Shown: one piece after another, positions 13,501 to 18,902 of the stretch
Layout of the letters: the number at the start of each line of letters is the position of its first letter
Numbering within the stretch: the first letter of the stretch is position 1
Source of the DNA: Pseudomonas sp. FP1742
Lineage (GTDB): Bacteria; Pseudomonadota; Gammaproteobacteria; Pseudomonadales; Pseudomonadaceae
DNA: 64,000 nucleotides
Direction of reading: 5' to 3'
Assembly (NCBI RefSeq): GCF_030687145.1
Contig: NZ_CP117460.1
Span: 1,612,001-1,676,000, forward strand
Position numbers and translations under genes: made by a program
The notes under the pieces: model-generated
Databases searched by the model: none
Told to the model about the DNA's origin: nothing
Seen by the model: only the letters and a program-made list of their open reading frames with translations

Positions 13501-14171
13501 GCAATAGCGCGTCCGCTATAGCTGCTGCTCAGGTCGGGAAAAATGCCGCCGAAAACAATGACATGTTTTCCTTTCCTCCTGGAACAGTGGCCTTTAGCCA
13601 AGCCGCAACGTCACTTGCTGAATATGGGGTTACTCATGGGTATTCAGAGCAAGAGATTGCCGATGCGCTGAAGGCTCAAAGGGAAGGGGTAGGATTTGAG
13701 GGACCAAGACCAGCCAACGCACTTATTCAGGCTTGGGTAGTAATGATTGCAGGCCCCCTGAGCGCAACAGAACTTTCGGCGGGCGTTGCAGCAATGGCTT
13801 TGGGCGCGGCTATTTCGGGAGGGGCGAACGCTAGCTACCAACTGACAACAGGGGAACCTTTCAGCTACACCGATGCTTTCATTGCTGCGGTTGTAGGTGG
13901 GTTGACACAGGGTAAAGGGTTTGTTGTGACACAAGGTGTAGGCTTGAGCGGCTCATATGCAGGAAGTGTGGTAAAAGGAGAGGATCCTACTTATTCATTA
14001 CTGGGGACTGCTGTGGGAACTACTGTAGGGTTTAAAGGCGGGCCGATTATATCTGAACAGCTAAAGCCGCTTGTGGGTAAAACTGCTGCTGATGTTTTTG
14101 GAAATATGGCAGGGTCAGGCATGTCAGAAGTAATAGGGGATAAGGTTAAGTCGTTGGGTGATAAAAAATGA
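1581..14171 (+). CDS. cdiA: CdiA-like two-partner-secretion exoprotein (contact-dependent inhibition toxin)
   Basis: Giant filamentous adhesin/toxin (4196 aa) of the TpsA/CdiA family, exported by a CdiB outer-membrane partner to deliver its C-terminal tip to neighbouring cells. The ATG at 1581 gives the usual pseudomonad extended signal (residues 1-48, ending WAQA). Next come the TPS haemagglutination domain (about 50-300, with NQFHDYN, VANPYGISCNGCGFINT), long FHA-1 repeats (about 310-2170), a non-repetitive region (about 2270-2800, receptor-binding and YP-like position), FHA-2 repeats (about 2820-3700), a pretoxin region and a VENN-like junction AENN (E3991-N3993). The last ~200 residues form the toxin tip. 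They are hydrophobic and Gly/Ala-rich with several membrane-length stretches, suggesting a pore-forming rather than nuclease toxin (inference). Base composition drops to AT-rich near the tip. Its stop overlaps the next gene. No cdiB lies next to it. Confidence 0.93.
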   Translation: MDVRHYAFLAGQPSAAVKNREHFWGMPKRGLAFLLANVMFWQPMWAQADGIVVATPGTSLGQAGNGVPIIQIATPNGTGLSHNQFHDYNVGTQGVILNNVANQTGATQLGGIIVGNPNLTSGVAAQTILNEVVGGSPSQLRGYTEVAGQSARVIVANPYGISCNGCGFINTPRVTLTTGKPVLDNGRLDRFQVDQGSVTIDGAGLNANNVDRFEIITRSAKINAEIQAKNLTIVAGRNDVNADSLNATARADDGSAKPQLAIDSSALGGMYAGAIKLVGTEAGVGVKLDGNLAASGGDIQLDANGHLSLAQTSAAGAVNVKAASLDARGPVYAGTAVNVQTQGNLTNQQTLAARDSIALTASGVLTNNGIIEAGVNADTSRNANGDVNLNAQNFTNTGKSVVASRNLTVNTAQTLNNQGGTLSGQKKTSITATTLDNQNKGRVLGSGALELKATQVLNTQGVITSNGNLTATLGHLNNHDGEVSSAGNTTLTATTLDNSDGQVTGDVALNIGLIGALNNQNGVLGSGQSVSISAASLDNSHDGSLVSDGSFTARINGLFDNQNGDLSAKGVVDLQTGSFDNRNGSLTGKDRLTLRSDSLDNRTGKVRAGKDLQLTVGQLDNRQQGLLNSQAAINFNGTHLDNRGGLLSAAGAVQLEAASVDNSGGRISGTTDLTAKVAQFTNQGGELVAQGTLSLNGNGLDNRNGGLVGATKALKLNVDEVDNRGGEISSTVDVAIEGQSLNNSDNGKILAGTELGLKVAQIINQTKGLLFGKGATTVTGQSLDNSGGSLVTQLGLDIRLDNALSNIEGLISSEGTLTVNAASLDSTRGSVSSAGALALTTTGVLNNQGGSITTDSGLTLNSQSLNNSQNGLISGKSATAVTTGTFDNTQGGQLISGDTLDLTATQVSNGVASRIASDKALTASVTGFDQQGGQLFSKTVLSLDLNHGQLNNQNGLINAPLLMLKNLKDVNNRNGEISSAQAFTLAAQNLDNSNGKLISNQGLTLHIDQLLASIKGLISAQTLEVHSARLDNTGGLISSHGTLGVTVDGQIVNQDGTFIADGDVHLSADSLDNTRGQIAGKTDVTANVATLNNQGGQLIATGGLTLTGINLDNRFGGLIGATNGLQLNVESVDNRGGELSSKSDVTLIGNRLDNSDGGQVFAEGALSLTVENIINRAKGLLSGKADLTLTGRNLDNSGGSLLSQKNLKLDLKGDLNNSQGLLSAEGTLGVTAASLTNTLGSVSAAGPLTLTTTGAVLNQGGEIVTDAGITLKSASLDNRNNGSISGKDAVIVNTGALDNSHTGRLNSGAGLDLTTAQLTNQDGGRIASVGALTASVTGLDQQGGQLFSNTSLTLDLNQGQLNNQNGLISAPLLMLKNLTDVHNNGGEISSAEAFTIAARSLDNSNGKLLSNQPLTLRIDQALTNLKGLIAAAALDVKAASLDNSGGTLTSRANLDLNLDGLLTNQNQGLINATTGLTVNSSGLNNQNGSLLGSAIAIDFGAATGDLNNGAGLITTTGLLSLKHLRDLNNRSGEISSSQSLDLTARALDNNNNGKLISNNLLTVNADTVLNQGGLISGWQGLSLTSNSLDNRNKGTLSSHDSDVAVTVSGAILNSGEGALVSQKTLSVNASSLDNSNGGILSSGGNQTLTLSGLLNNAQGGLIDSGATLTMQAMTLGNAGGTVNAKQDLSFTGTALDNTGGNLIGNGAVTLDLLGALTNTNGKLASAGPLLVQRATQINNQGGQIASQDLMTLLTGGLDNRNLGTIAANDQLTITTGGTLQNSADGQIYSQNGDLQVQAASLVNAKGTLQSQGALNLTIGGDIDNQSGRIVAKDGDLSIKAGNLDNRGGVLASLQAAFTANLTGVLKNGYDLNNNRRSGVTQAQRLNLTALAGIDNYGGRIAAQGGDATVVTGNFDNRNGGLYAKGKVSVTGNNFDNSGDNDGQIAGEQIDLNLSGALNNRLGIIESDSTLSIKAASLDNQTGQLRALGDKGKTNFQIGGLFDNRNGTLESANTDLTMAVGGFLNGGGSLLHVGNGTFDISTANVTGAGGSIVTRGGLTLNADSWTNSNVIQAGRLNVNVNNFSQTASGQLLASDSLVGTGGNWYNDGLIASDGSMKLTLGGNYGGNGRLSSQGNMNLSASQIDLVTNSKITGGAKTTLSAGTLNNYGRVSSVGDLDVTATNLNNFGTLGGSENVRLKAATLLNQNGLIFSGKDMALRANTFTNRYADVYSLGSINLARDDNGGRSQSFSNISATLESAQDITLNVDHIENRKDVFQATGGLVSGYIGVQCYSCAAFAPYIGYREDGYMVWVENYSSQIVQDSASASMTAGRNFLANGGEFLNQASTVSAGGDLTLNLQSFTNRGASVGDYSVRRSFNLPHNANQNMAFWEAVMNYDAANDPAYYNQYQRPSLHAWSASNVESMFTILSKSGGRGDNPYTSFGIVHVDEAPNNLAPAHYSDGVRTAAPDAVKNAQFFDEVITYQSPSTYANAVVQAGGQVTINATQDLTNSVVREGVALNPNGSRLGSTQTNGNTPTVININQQLPPDLAQQQVNPVSLPGFSLPTDQNGLFRLSGQDSSTPVASGPQSWTMGGGSVSTTQREQAVSNVQPRNILPVSNTQASASSVDLKPVDYVASNVGVGASAINVSTPAANSTGSTLPGRSTAFTVNRVQGLPASSGQSKPQKYLIETNPVLTDLKQFMSSDYLLSNLGYDPDQSAKRLGDGLYEQRLIQQAVVARTGQRFIDGQTSDEGLFKYLMNNAVASKTELNLSLGVSLTSEQVAALTHDIVWMENVVVNGEQVLVPVLYLANANNRLAPNGALIQGSDVTLIAGKDLNNSGTLRASNNLSANAGNDLVNSGLVEAGNRLDLKAGNNIVNKAGGIIAGRDVTLTATRGDVINERTVTGGDSRNGNSRSHTDVVDSAARIEAANTLTINAGRDFNNVGGVLKSANDTTINAGRDVNITSAEQVVSHERGVNREQTITQYGSSVDVGQSLKINAGRDITAIASQIDAKRDINMSAVGDLTLASAADEQHSFSQNKKITSREDHVRQVSTTVNAGGNITLSAGKDLDLIASRVSAGDEAYVYAGNDLNLETAANTDYSYYSKTKKGSMGKKSSTMTANGGEEAVSSAIQSKGKATLVALHDINIEGSKVNSDDAELRVMAGNDVNLTAAQNSEFSSSAKSKTGGFGFSSTSKASSDSSSSTWLTGSTLGGDTTLIQAGHDLLISASNVVSTNQTTLQARNDVRIESDTESFNADHSQSTKKSGLMSSGGIGVTLGSSKNAFTQSTHSETQKGSTVGSVLGDVNIIAGKNLTIQASDAIAGGDINLAGQNVSILAAQNQSSTQQTQESKKSGLTLALSGVVGEAVNTAYQTAQTARHEDDTRLAALQGVKAGLSGYQAYQAAQALNSGAEAGSFVGISLSLGTQKSSSTQTQEQSVSQGSGLTAGNNLRIVATGSGKAGFEDGDITIQGSKLQAGNDMVIAANRDINLLAAANTQKVDGSNKSGGGAVGISLGVGSSGAGLSIFASGNKGAGKETGNGTTWTETTLDAGNNLKIGSGRDTNLIGAQANALQVVADVGRNLTVTSLQDTDRYDSKQTNVSGGASFTFGSMTASGSLSVSQDKIKSNFDSVQEQSGLFAGKGGYQINVGEHTQLNGSVIASTATTDKNTLSTGTLGWTDIGNKADFSSQHQSVSASSNGSMGEQFIGNMGSMLLVGANNSGHDSSTTHSAISGGALVIRDKNNQQQDVSTLSRDVENANNALSPIFNKEKEQQRLQQAQLIGEIGNQTMDIVRTQGMIEASKAAVAELTPDQRNMPGADPNASYEDRQKYIAVLQATKAYQTTMTIYGTGGSLQQAAQAVTAAVQGLAGGNIAQALVGASAPYLAETIKQMTKGNEEARIMAHAVLGALTASVQGGNAAAGAAGAALAAGSTEAIMLALYGTTDVKELSESQKQTISALVTLASGITGGVIGGNSASAIAAAQVGKNAAENNDMFSFPPGTVAFSQAATSLAEYGVTHGYSEQEIADALKAQREGVGFEGPRPANALIQAWVVMIAGPLSATELSAGVAAMALGAAISGGANASYQLTTGEPFSYTDAFIAAVVGGLTQGKGFVVTQGVGLSGSYAGSVVKGEDPTYSLLGTAVGTTVGFKGGPIISEQLKPLVGKTAADVFGNMAGSGMSEVIGDKVKSLGDKK
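3560..6030 (+). repeat. Two tandem copies of a 1233-base (411-codon) unit inside cdiA FHA-1
   Basis: Matching landmarks recur exactly 1233 bases apart: ACCGAT at 3591 and 4824, CTCGATAACCG at 3678 and 4911, AACAACCAGAA at 4431 and 5664. Each 411-residue copy itself consists of many ~20-residue FHA beta-helix turns (LDNxxGxLxS...). The two copies have diverged moderately, so the duplication is not recent. Boundaries are approximate. Confidence 0.8.
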
Positions 14172-14422
14172 AGCCGAAGAAGGTTGGGGTGTATCTGTTT
14201 TTTATACTGGTTATATATGCTGTAGCGTTATTTTATGTGGTGGGGTTGTGTGGAGGGCTTATAGGGGCGACGATTAATTATTTAAAGCATGGTGTTTGGA
14301 TCTTTGGTGGGAATGATTTTCTGGTTTCGTTGAGGTTTGCTCTTGTTTACGGTGTATGGGGGGGCGCGGGTGTTTGGATTTTTTCAAAAATTGAAGAGGT
14401 TAAAAGGAAGCGGAAAGTCTAG
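14168..14422 (+). CDS. cdiI: Probable CdiI-type immunity protein, two-helix membrane protein
   Basis: An 84-residue protein whose ATG overlaps the cdiA stop (ATGA), the normal position of cdiI. It has two membrane-length hydrophobic segments (about residues 7-30 and 55-73), a short linker and a basic end (KRKRKV). That topology fits an inner-membrane immunity protein that blocks an ion-permeable or pore-forming toxin in its own cytoplasmic membrane, consistent with the hydrophobic tip of the upstream CdiA. The gene is clearly AT-richer than the cdiA body, as expected of an exchangeable toxin/immunity cassette. I do not recognise a named immunity family; the role rests on position, overlap and topology. 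Confidence 0.7.
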   Translation: MKPKKVGVYLFFILVIYAVALFYVVGLCGGLIGATINYLKHGVWIFGGNDFLVSLRFALVYGVWGGAGVWIFSKIEEVKRKRKV

Positions 14423-14546
14423 CATGGAAGCTAGCTAGAGCGAAAATCGGAGGAAATAGGCGGCGGATTTATTTGTTGCTGGTATAGATAAATAAGTACA
14501 TATCACGTTTTCTTGAGAGTAGAGGCGGTGTTCTTTCGATTCAAAT

Positions 14547-15894
14547 GTGGTCTGCCCCTGAGAAATCCCCGCTTTTTCCTACGAGAAATCAAGAAGTTGG
14601 GAATTGTAGAGACCTGCATGGGGCGGCAGCTTGTATTGCACCACACAAAAACAAGATCCCGAACCCATGCAGGCCATCCGATTCTTACACAGCGCGCTCG
14701 CTCAAGCACTTCCCACTGTCCATTCTCGTCGTCTGAAAACATTGATGTGTTGTGTCAGCGCATTACTCCAAGGACGTCGGCTCACTCTGACGGGGCTTGG
14801 TCGATTCATGTCAGGCAAGGCTTACCCCAAACACGCCATCAAACGAGTAGATCGGTTGCTGGGTAATCGGCATCTGCAAACCGAGCGCTCGCTGTTTTAC
14901 TGGGTCATGTTGCGAGCCTTGCTGGGGTCGCTGAGACATCCGTTGATCCTGGTCGATTGGTCGCCGATCGATGCGGCTGGAGAGTTCTTTTTGTTGCGCG
15001 CTGTCATTCCTTTGGCAGGACGTTCGTTCCCCATTTACGAGAGTGTTCATGAACGCGAGGGTTGTCCGAAATATCAAAAACGGTTGTTGCAAACCTTGGC
15101 CGAAATGCTCCCCAAAGACTGCGTTCCGATCCTTGTCGCTGATGCGGGTTTTCGCCGGCCATGGATCAAAGCCGTCGAGGCGAAAGGTTGGTATTACGTG
15201 GGGCGAGTGCGTAACCGGGACCTTTACCGCAACGACGCACACACTTGGCTGCCGGTTAAAAACCTCTACGCTCTGGCGTCGTCCTCACCGAAATCACTGG
15301 GTCAGATCGAGATGACCCAAAGCGCTCCGCACTTCATCCATTTGTACTGCGTCAGGCATTCGGCAAAGGGTCGTAAACACCAGCGTGTCACCGGTTCAAT
15401 CGCTAAAAAAAACTCAGCAGACAATCGGCTAATCGTGAACGAGAGCCTTGGTTATTGGCCAGCAACCTGCCGGAGGATCAATGGAATCCATCGAGAATCG
15501 TGGCCATTTACAAGCAGCGTATGCAGATAGAAGAAGGCTTCAGGGATGTAAAAAACGAGCACTTTGGAGTTGGCGTGGCTCGCCATCGGAGTCACTGCCC
15601 GCACCGAATCGAAGTGCTTTACTGATCTCAGCTTTGGCTAACTACATCATTTGTTTAACGGGGTTGCAGGCCCGTGAAGCGGGTCATGAACATCGCTTTC
15701 AAAGCAATAGCCTTAAACGCCGACGGGTGTTGTCGCTGTGGCGGCTGGGTTTGGAATACTGGCGTAGCGGACGCGGCTCGAACTCTCGAAAAACCTTGGA
15801 GAGACTTGAGCACGCATTGCGAGCCGAGGTACATCAACAGGCGCAGGCGCAGGCGCTGGGGTAGATTTGTGGGGATCCCTCAGGGTCTGTCCCC
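14547..15894 (+). mobile_element. Decayed IS4-family insertion sequence
   Basis: About 1.35 kb, bounded by imperfect inverted repeats: left end CCCCTGAGAAATCCCCGC at 14555-14572, right end (read on the other strand) ACCCTGAGGGATCCCCAC at 15886-15869. Matching positions extend outward to about 14547 and 15894. It contains one transposase gene broken by two frameshifts. No convincing target-site duplication was found. It lies exactly between the cdiI-like gene and a truncated toxin tail, so its insertion, or a deletion next to it, removed the front of that second toxin. Confidence 0.8.
14667..15864 (+). pseudogene. IS4-family transposase, two -1 frameshifts
   Basis: The coding sequence starts at MQAIRFLH (14667) and is spread over three frames. 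Frame 1 carries the first catalytic Asp (LILVDWSPID) and second Asp (LVADAGFRRP). It ends in an 8-A run at 15405-15412, where a -1 shift continues the protein as KKLSRQSANREREPWLLASNL. This middle frame holds the IS4 YREK signature, Y-(2)-R-(3)-E-(6)-K, in YKQRMQIEEGFRDVK (15509-15553). A T missing from the T-run at 15618-15620 then shifts to the third frame (LLISALANYIICLTG), which ends at 15864. Joined, it is a near-full-length transposase (~399 codons). Both lesions are in homopolymers, so assembly error is possible, but as written the enzyme cannot be made. Confidence 0.85.
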
Positions 15895-15896
15895 GT

Positions 15897-16019
15897 TTTC
15901 CGAATGATGGTACTTGGCATTGGGCAGGAAGCACTGGTGACGAAAGAGCGCCTCTTAATAAGGCCGATATTCCGCAAAGTGTGAAGGATGTATTAGGGAT
16001 AAAAGGTAAGTGGAGATAA
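15897..16019 (+). pseudogene. C-terminal remnant of an orphan CDI/polymorphic toxin
   Basis: Immediately inside the right IS end a frame of about 40 codons reads FPNDGTWHWAGSTGDERA then PLNKADIPQSVKDVLGIKGK, ending WR and stop at 16017-16019. The pattern (HW-GSTGD, PL, IPxxVK, short basic end) is what the last residues of many secreted polymorphic toxins look like, and it is directly followed by an Imm42-like immunity gene. There is no start codon or upstream body; the rest has been lost at the IS. I cannot assign a catalytic family from the tail. It is too short for routine gene callers. Confidence 0.65.
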
Positions 16020-16023
16020 TGAA

Positions 16024-16569
16024 GTGATTTTTGGTGATCCAATAAAGTTTGCCATCCTGATGAAGTACATCCCGCAGTGGAGTCAAGAAGGTAGTTATAA
16101 GAATGGGATGTTCCATTTTATTATTGACTCTGCAATCTTTCCTGATGTGGCAGGTGTTGCCACGTTAGGAGGTGATGTTCACTGCGTTAAGTCAGATAAT
16201 GCTCTAGTCAATCCAGTTGATGACTCGAAATTATTTCATATGGATGCCAAGAGCGCATTTCTGTACATGCTTGAGGGTATGTTGCCTGCGAAGCTGGGCG
16301 TTGAGGCTCATGAAGGTTTTGTTGAGGATTATAGGTTCCACGCATCCTCAAATAATCTAGAAGAGTTCGGGTGCTTTGTTTTTGCAGTAGGGTTCAAAAA
16401 TAAGATAAGAATACTGGGGGCTAATCTTAACTGTCTCTCTAGTGAGGGGGATGCAGTAACTGGTTTGGAATTGGTTAAGGTCTCTGAAGTGATAATTGAT
16501 AAAAAAGAGGCCTCTGAGATAATTTTTGATGTGGTTAAGGATTATGAGTCAAAGCGAGAAACTTGGTGA
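16024..16569 (+). CDS. Imm42-like immunity protein (orphan)
   Basis: A 181-residue soluble protein starting at a GTG five bases after the toxin-tail stop, with GGAG (16012-16015) as ribosome-binding site. The N-terminus MIFGDPIKFAILMKYIPQWS, with YKNG and a later ATLGGDV, resembles the immunity family 42 pattern (MIxGDPxxFAIWxxxVxxW...). Imm42 proteins bind and neutralise a cognate toxin in the cytoplasm. Its own toxin is truncated here, so it may now only protect against kin that still deliver the toxin, which is the usual meaning of orphan immunity genes behind cdiA loci. AT-rich compared with the chromosome. The family call is from memory of the pattern; the immunity role is well supported by position. 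Confidence 0.7.
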   Translation: MIFGDPIKFAILMKYIPQWSQEGSYKNGMFHFIIDSAIFPDVAGVATLGGDVHCVKSDNALVNPVDDSKLFHMDAKSAFLYMLEGMLPAKLGVEAHEGFVEDYRFHASSNNLEEFGCFVFAVGFKNKIRILGANLNCLSSEGDAVTGLELVKVSEVIIDKKEASEIIFDVVKDYESKRETW

Positions 16570-16651
16570 AGGGAAGGGGCATAATTATGGTCGGTATATT
16601 AAATCATATAATAAGTCTGGCCCTGAGAGTATCCATTTTTTTGAAGATTAA
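16544..16651 (+). other. Possible remnant ORF overlapping the end of the Imm42-like gene
   Basis: In a different frame an ATG at 16544 opens 35 codons, ending GHNYGRYIKSYNKSGPESIH FFED (stop 16649-16651). The text is not low-complexity and looks protein-like, reminiscent of toxin C-termini. It could be the tail of yet another rearranged cassette, or chance. No good ribosome-binding site is visible. Confidence 0.25.
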
Positions 16652-16726
16652 TTAAGTAGCTATGATTCACCGCTTTTCGTCCATATTTTTGTCAGTTCGT
16701 ACATGCGCTAAAAAAGACATTCATAC

Positions 16727-17287
16727 GTGAAGAGAACCACTTTGCTAACACTGACCCTGATTCTGGCATTACCAGGCTGCCATTCCAACGTCAGAGACTC
16801 TTCACCCAGCCTGCTGAAGGACGGTGTCCAGTTGCGTCAGAACACGGTGACAGTCGATGCGCAACACGCCAAAGTCATCATGAAAGCATCAGGTAACACT
16901 TCTCCGGTAGAGTTCGCGGTCAGACGCGCAGCGGATCCTGACCAGCGTATGGAGGTGCTTGGAACCGTGGTGGATTCAGGTCAGGGGAAGGTATTCGGCT
17001 GGATCGCCAAACTTAACGAAGTGGCTAACAGCGCGACTGTTAAACGTTTCCCACAGCTGGAAGTACAGGCCGATGCCGATCAGCCGTTCCACGTGTCGGG
17101 ATACTCAAAGGGTGGGGGAGTCGGGAATACTTATAGCTGCGGTCCGCTCAAAACCACTTTCACACCGGAAAGAAGCAAGGTCTATTTGGTGGAGTTCCAG
17201 TTTGTTGGTAGCCGCTGTGAGCAGCATATCTACGATATAACTCAGCCTCAGGAAGGCATTCTCGTGACGAGCATGCCTTCAGCGTAA
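16727..17287 (+). CDS. Lipoprotein of unknown function
   Basis: A 186-residue protein with a type II signal peptide: charged MKRT, hydrophobic core and lipobox LPGC with the lipidated Cys at residue 18. The residue after Cys is His, not Asp, so outer-membrane sorting is expected. The mature part is beta-rich without recognisable domain; two Cys (YSCGPL and SRCEQH) near the end could pair. I use the GTG at 16727; there is no earlier plausible start. It lies just behind the CDI cassettes, but nothing ties it to them functionally. A terminator follows. Confidence 0.75.
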   Translation: MKRTTLLTLTLILALPGCHSNVRDSSPSLLKDGVQLRQNTVTVDAQHAKVIMKASGNTSPVEFAVRRAADPDQRMEVLGTVVDSGQGKVFGWIAKLNEVANSATVKRFPQLEVQADADQPFHVSGYSKGGGVGNTYSCGPLKTTFTPERSKVYLVEFQFVGSRCEQHIYDITQPQEGILVTSMPSA

Positions 17288-17317
17288 GGCTCATTTATTT
17301 GTATTCACTATGTAAAT

Positions 17318-17344
17318 CGGGCAACCCATAGGTCGCCCGTTTTT
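17318..17344. terminator. Bidirectional terminator between convergent genes
   Basis: CGGGCAACC (17318-17326) pairs with GGTCGCCCG (17331-17339) with one A/C mismatch and a CATA loop, followed by five T. It serves the lipoprotein gene and, through flanking A residues, possibly the opposing gene that ends at 17348. Confidence 0.75.
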
Positions 17345-17347
17345 CAT

Positions 17348-17620
17348 TCACTCCGCAGCCTGCGCCCGCAACCGTCTACCAATCACATCCATCAAATCAC
17401 AACCATCACGCAACGGTATGGCCAGCAGTTTTGAAAAGTCGGAAAGCACCACCGTGTCGCAACCGATCTCGGCGCGAAAGGCGATGTTTTCCAGCACCTG
17501 AGTGACGGTGCGGATGCGGTAGTCGGCCATGGCTTGCAGGACGTCGAGTGGGGCTTGGGTGTCGATGAGCAGGGTGGCCGGGATCAGGTCGATTCCGGTG
17601 AGGGGCATGTATCTGTCCAT
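17348..17620 (-). CDS. Small pseudomonad hypothetical protein (DUF3077-like)
   Basis: A 90-residue soluble protein. The sequence LLIDTQAPLDVLQAMADYRI and the ending MDVIGRRLRAQAAE resemble short pseudomonad proteins of the DUF3077 type, but the match is from memory and weak. No signal peptide, no catalytic motif. The leader on the minus strand has a perfect 6-bp hairpin (CCGGTC / GACCGG, 17673-17678 and 17690-17695). It also has a CCTC that can pair with the GAGG in front of the gene, so translation may be structure-controlled. The 346-base gap upstream holds this leader and a REPIN. Confidence 0.6.
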   Translation of the reverse strand: MDRYMPLTGIDLIPATLLIDTQAPLDVLQAMADYRIRTVTQVLENIAFRAEIGCDTVVLSDFSKLLAIPLRDGCDLMDVIGRRLRAQAAE

Positions 17621-17813
17621 GGGTGGAGCCTCTTGTCATTGATGAGGACTCTCTGTGGTCGGGTTGCCAAATCCGGTCGCCTTTTGGGAGACCGGCGGAC
17701 TATAAGCTTCATCGTTCCAGCGGTGCAAGGTGCCTGATTCCGAGGTTGTTGTAGGGCGTTTGCCTGGCGGCAGTTGGGCAACCGGACGCGGCCTACAGAA
17801 CACCACGCAACCT

Positions 17814-17905
17814 TGTGGGAGCGAGCCTGCTCGCGAAAGCGGTGTATCAGTCGTCATCAATGTTGAATGTTAGTCAGTCATCGCGAGCAGGCTCGCTCCC
17901 ACAGG
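17814..17905. repeat. REPIN (inverted pair of REP sequences)
   Basis: TGTGGGAGCGAGCCTGCTCG at the left and its inverse CGAGCAGGCTCGCTCCCACA at the right, about 40 bases apart. It is a standard Pseudomonas REP doublet that folds into a long hairpin. It lies in the gap between two minus-strand genes. Confidence 0.9.
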
Positions 17906-17966
17906 GGATTTGTTGTGTTCACGGATGTTGTGTTCAACCCGAGCCAATGCCCGCGATGGCTGCGGT

Positions 17967-18701
17967 CTACCCCCCATGGCAGCAACTGGCCGCTGCCTTG
18001 TCCTCATACCGATCGTGATGCCTTACCCAATCCATGATCTCCTCTTCATTACGGCCCTTGGGCGTGAGGTCGAGGTAGTTGTAGGCGCCGACCAGCAAAT
18101 CCAGGCCGCGGGCATACGTTGAATAGGTATGAAAAATCTCCCCCGCTTCGTTGCGATAAAACACGCTGAGCCCTGGGAGTTCTTCCTCAACACCGTCAGT
18201 TTTTTCGTAGTTGTAAGTCGCTTTCCCGGCGGCGACGTCTTCGGCCCGGGCGCAGACACCAAAGTCGTAGTTGAAGTCGCAGCCTTCGGACGAGACCCAA
18301 TCGAATTTCCAGCCCATGCGCTGTTTGAACGGTTGGAATTCGGCGAACGGTGCGTGGGAGACCGCGACCACGGCGACGTCGTGGTGGGCCAGGTGTTGGT
18401 TGGCGCCGTCAATGTGGTCGGAGAGGAACGAGCAGCCTGGGCAGCCTTCGTCCCAGCCGGCGGCGAACATGAAGTGGTAGACGATCAACTGGCTGCGGCC
18501 GCCGAACAGGTCGGCCAGGCTCAGTTCGCCGTTGGGGCCCTGGAAGCGGTAGGGTTTGTCGATTTTCACCCAGGGCAGGGCGCGGCGTTCGGCGCTGAGT
18601 TTGTCTCGCTCCCGGGTGAAGGCTTTTTCGTGGGCCAGGTGTTGTTTGCGGGCGGCCAGCCATTCTTCTCGGGACACGACCGGATGAGTCTGAATGTTCA
18701 T
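17967..18701 (-). CDS. DUF899 family thioredoxin-like protein
   Basis: A 244-residue protein of the DUF899 family, which has a thioredoxin-like fold of uncertain substrate. Visible marks: the N-terminal VVSREEWLAARKQHLAHEKA, the redox-type CxxC in DEGCPGCSFLSDHIDGANQHL, the following HAPFAEFQPFKQRMGW, and the C-terminal LDLTPKGRNEEE then MDWVRHHDRY, all typical of the family. The end is Cys/His-rich (ASCCHGG). No signal peptide, so cytoplasmic. Full length for the family. The start ATG at 18701 has a GGAG-like site (caggagaaatcacc). It stands alone. Confidence 0.9.
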   Translation of the reverse strand: MNIQTHPVVSREEWLAARKQHLAHEKAFTRERDKLSAERRALPWVKIDKPYRFQGPNGELSLADLFGGRSQLIVYHFMFAAGWDEGCPGCSFLSDHIDGANQHLAHHDVAVVAVSHAPFAEFQPFKQRMGWKFDWVSSEGCDFNYDFGVCARAEDVAAGKATYNYEKTDGVEEELPGLSVFYRNEAGEIFHTYSTYARGLDLLVGAYNYLDLTPKGRNEEEIMDWVRHHDRYEDKAAASCCHGG

Positions 18702-18902
18702 GGTGATTTCTCCTGCTTGCTGTGGCGAAAGTCGATCCGCGCAGAGGGGTAAACCGTCTTACACAGCCTAGTCGTTTGGCCTGGGTTCAAATCGACAGGC
18801 CGCCGGTCGGTTGGGGGAAAGACCTCGGCTGAACGGCTGCACTCCCTGTCGGTCACAACCTATGAAGGCCATTTCACTCTCGGGCTTGGAGGTTGTATCA
18901 GG

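Noticed and set aside
15400..15420. Programmed -1 frameshifting at the A-run of the IS4 transposase
   Set aside because: IS4-family transposases are normally one continuous frame, and a second unrelated shift downstream still breaks the protein, so decay or sequencing error is simpler.
14541..15900. Target-site duplication of the IS4 element
   Set aside because: No convincing matching short repeat at the two ends; consistent with a deletion next to the element.
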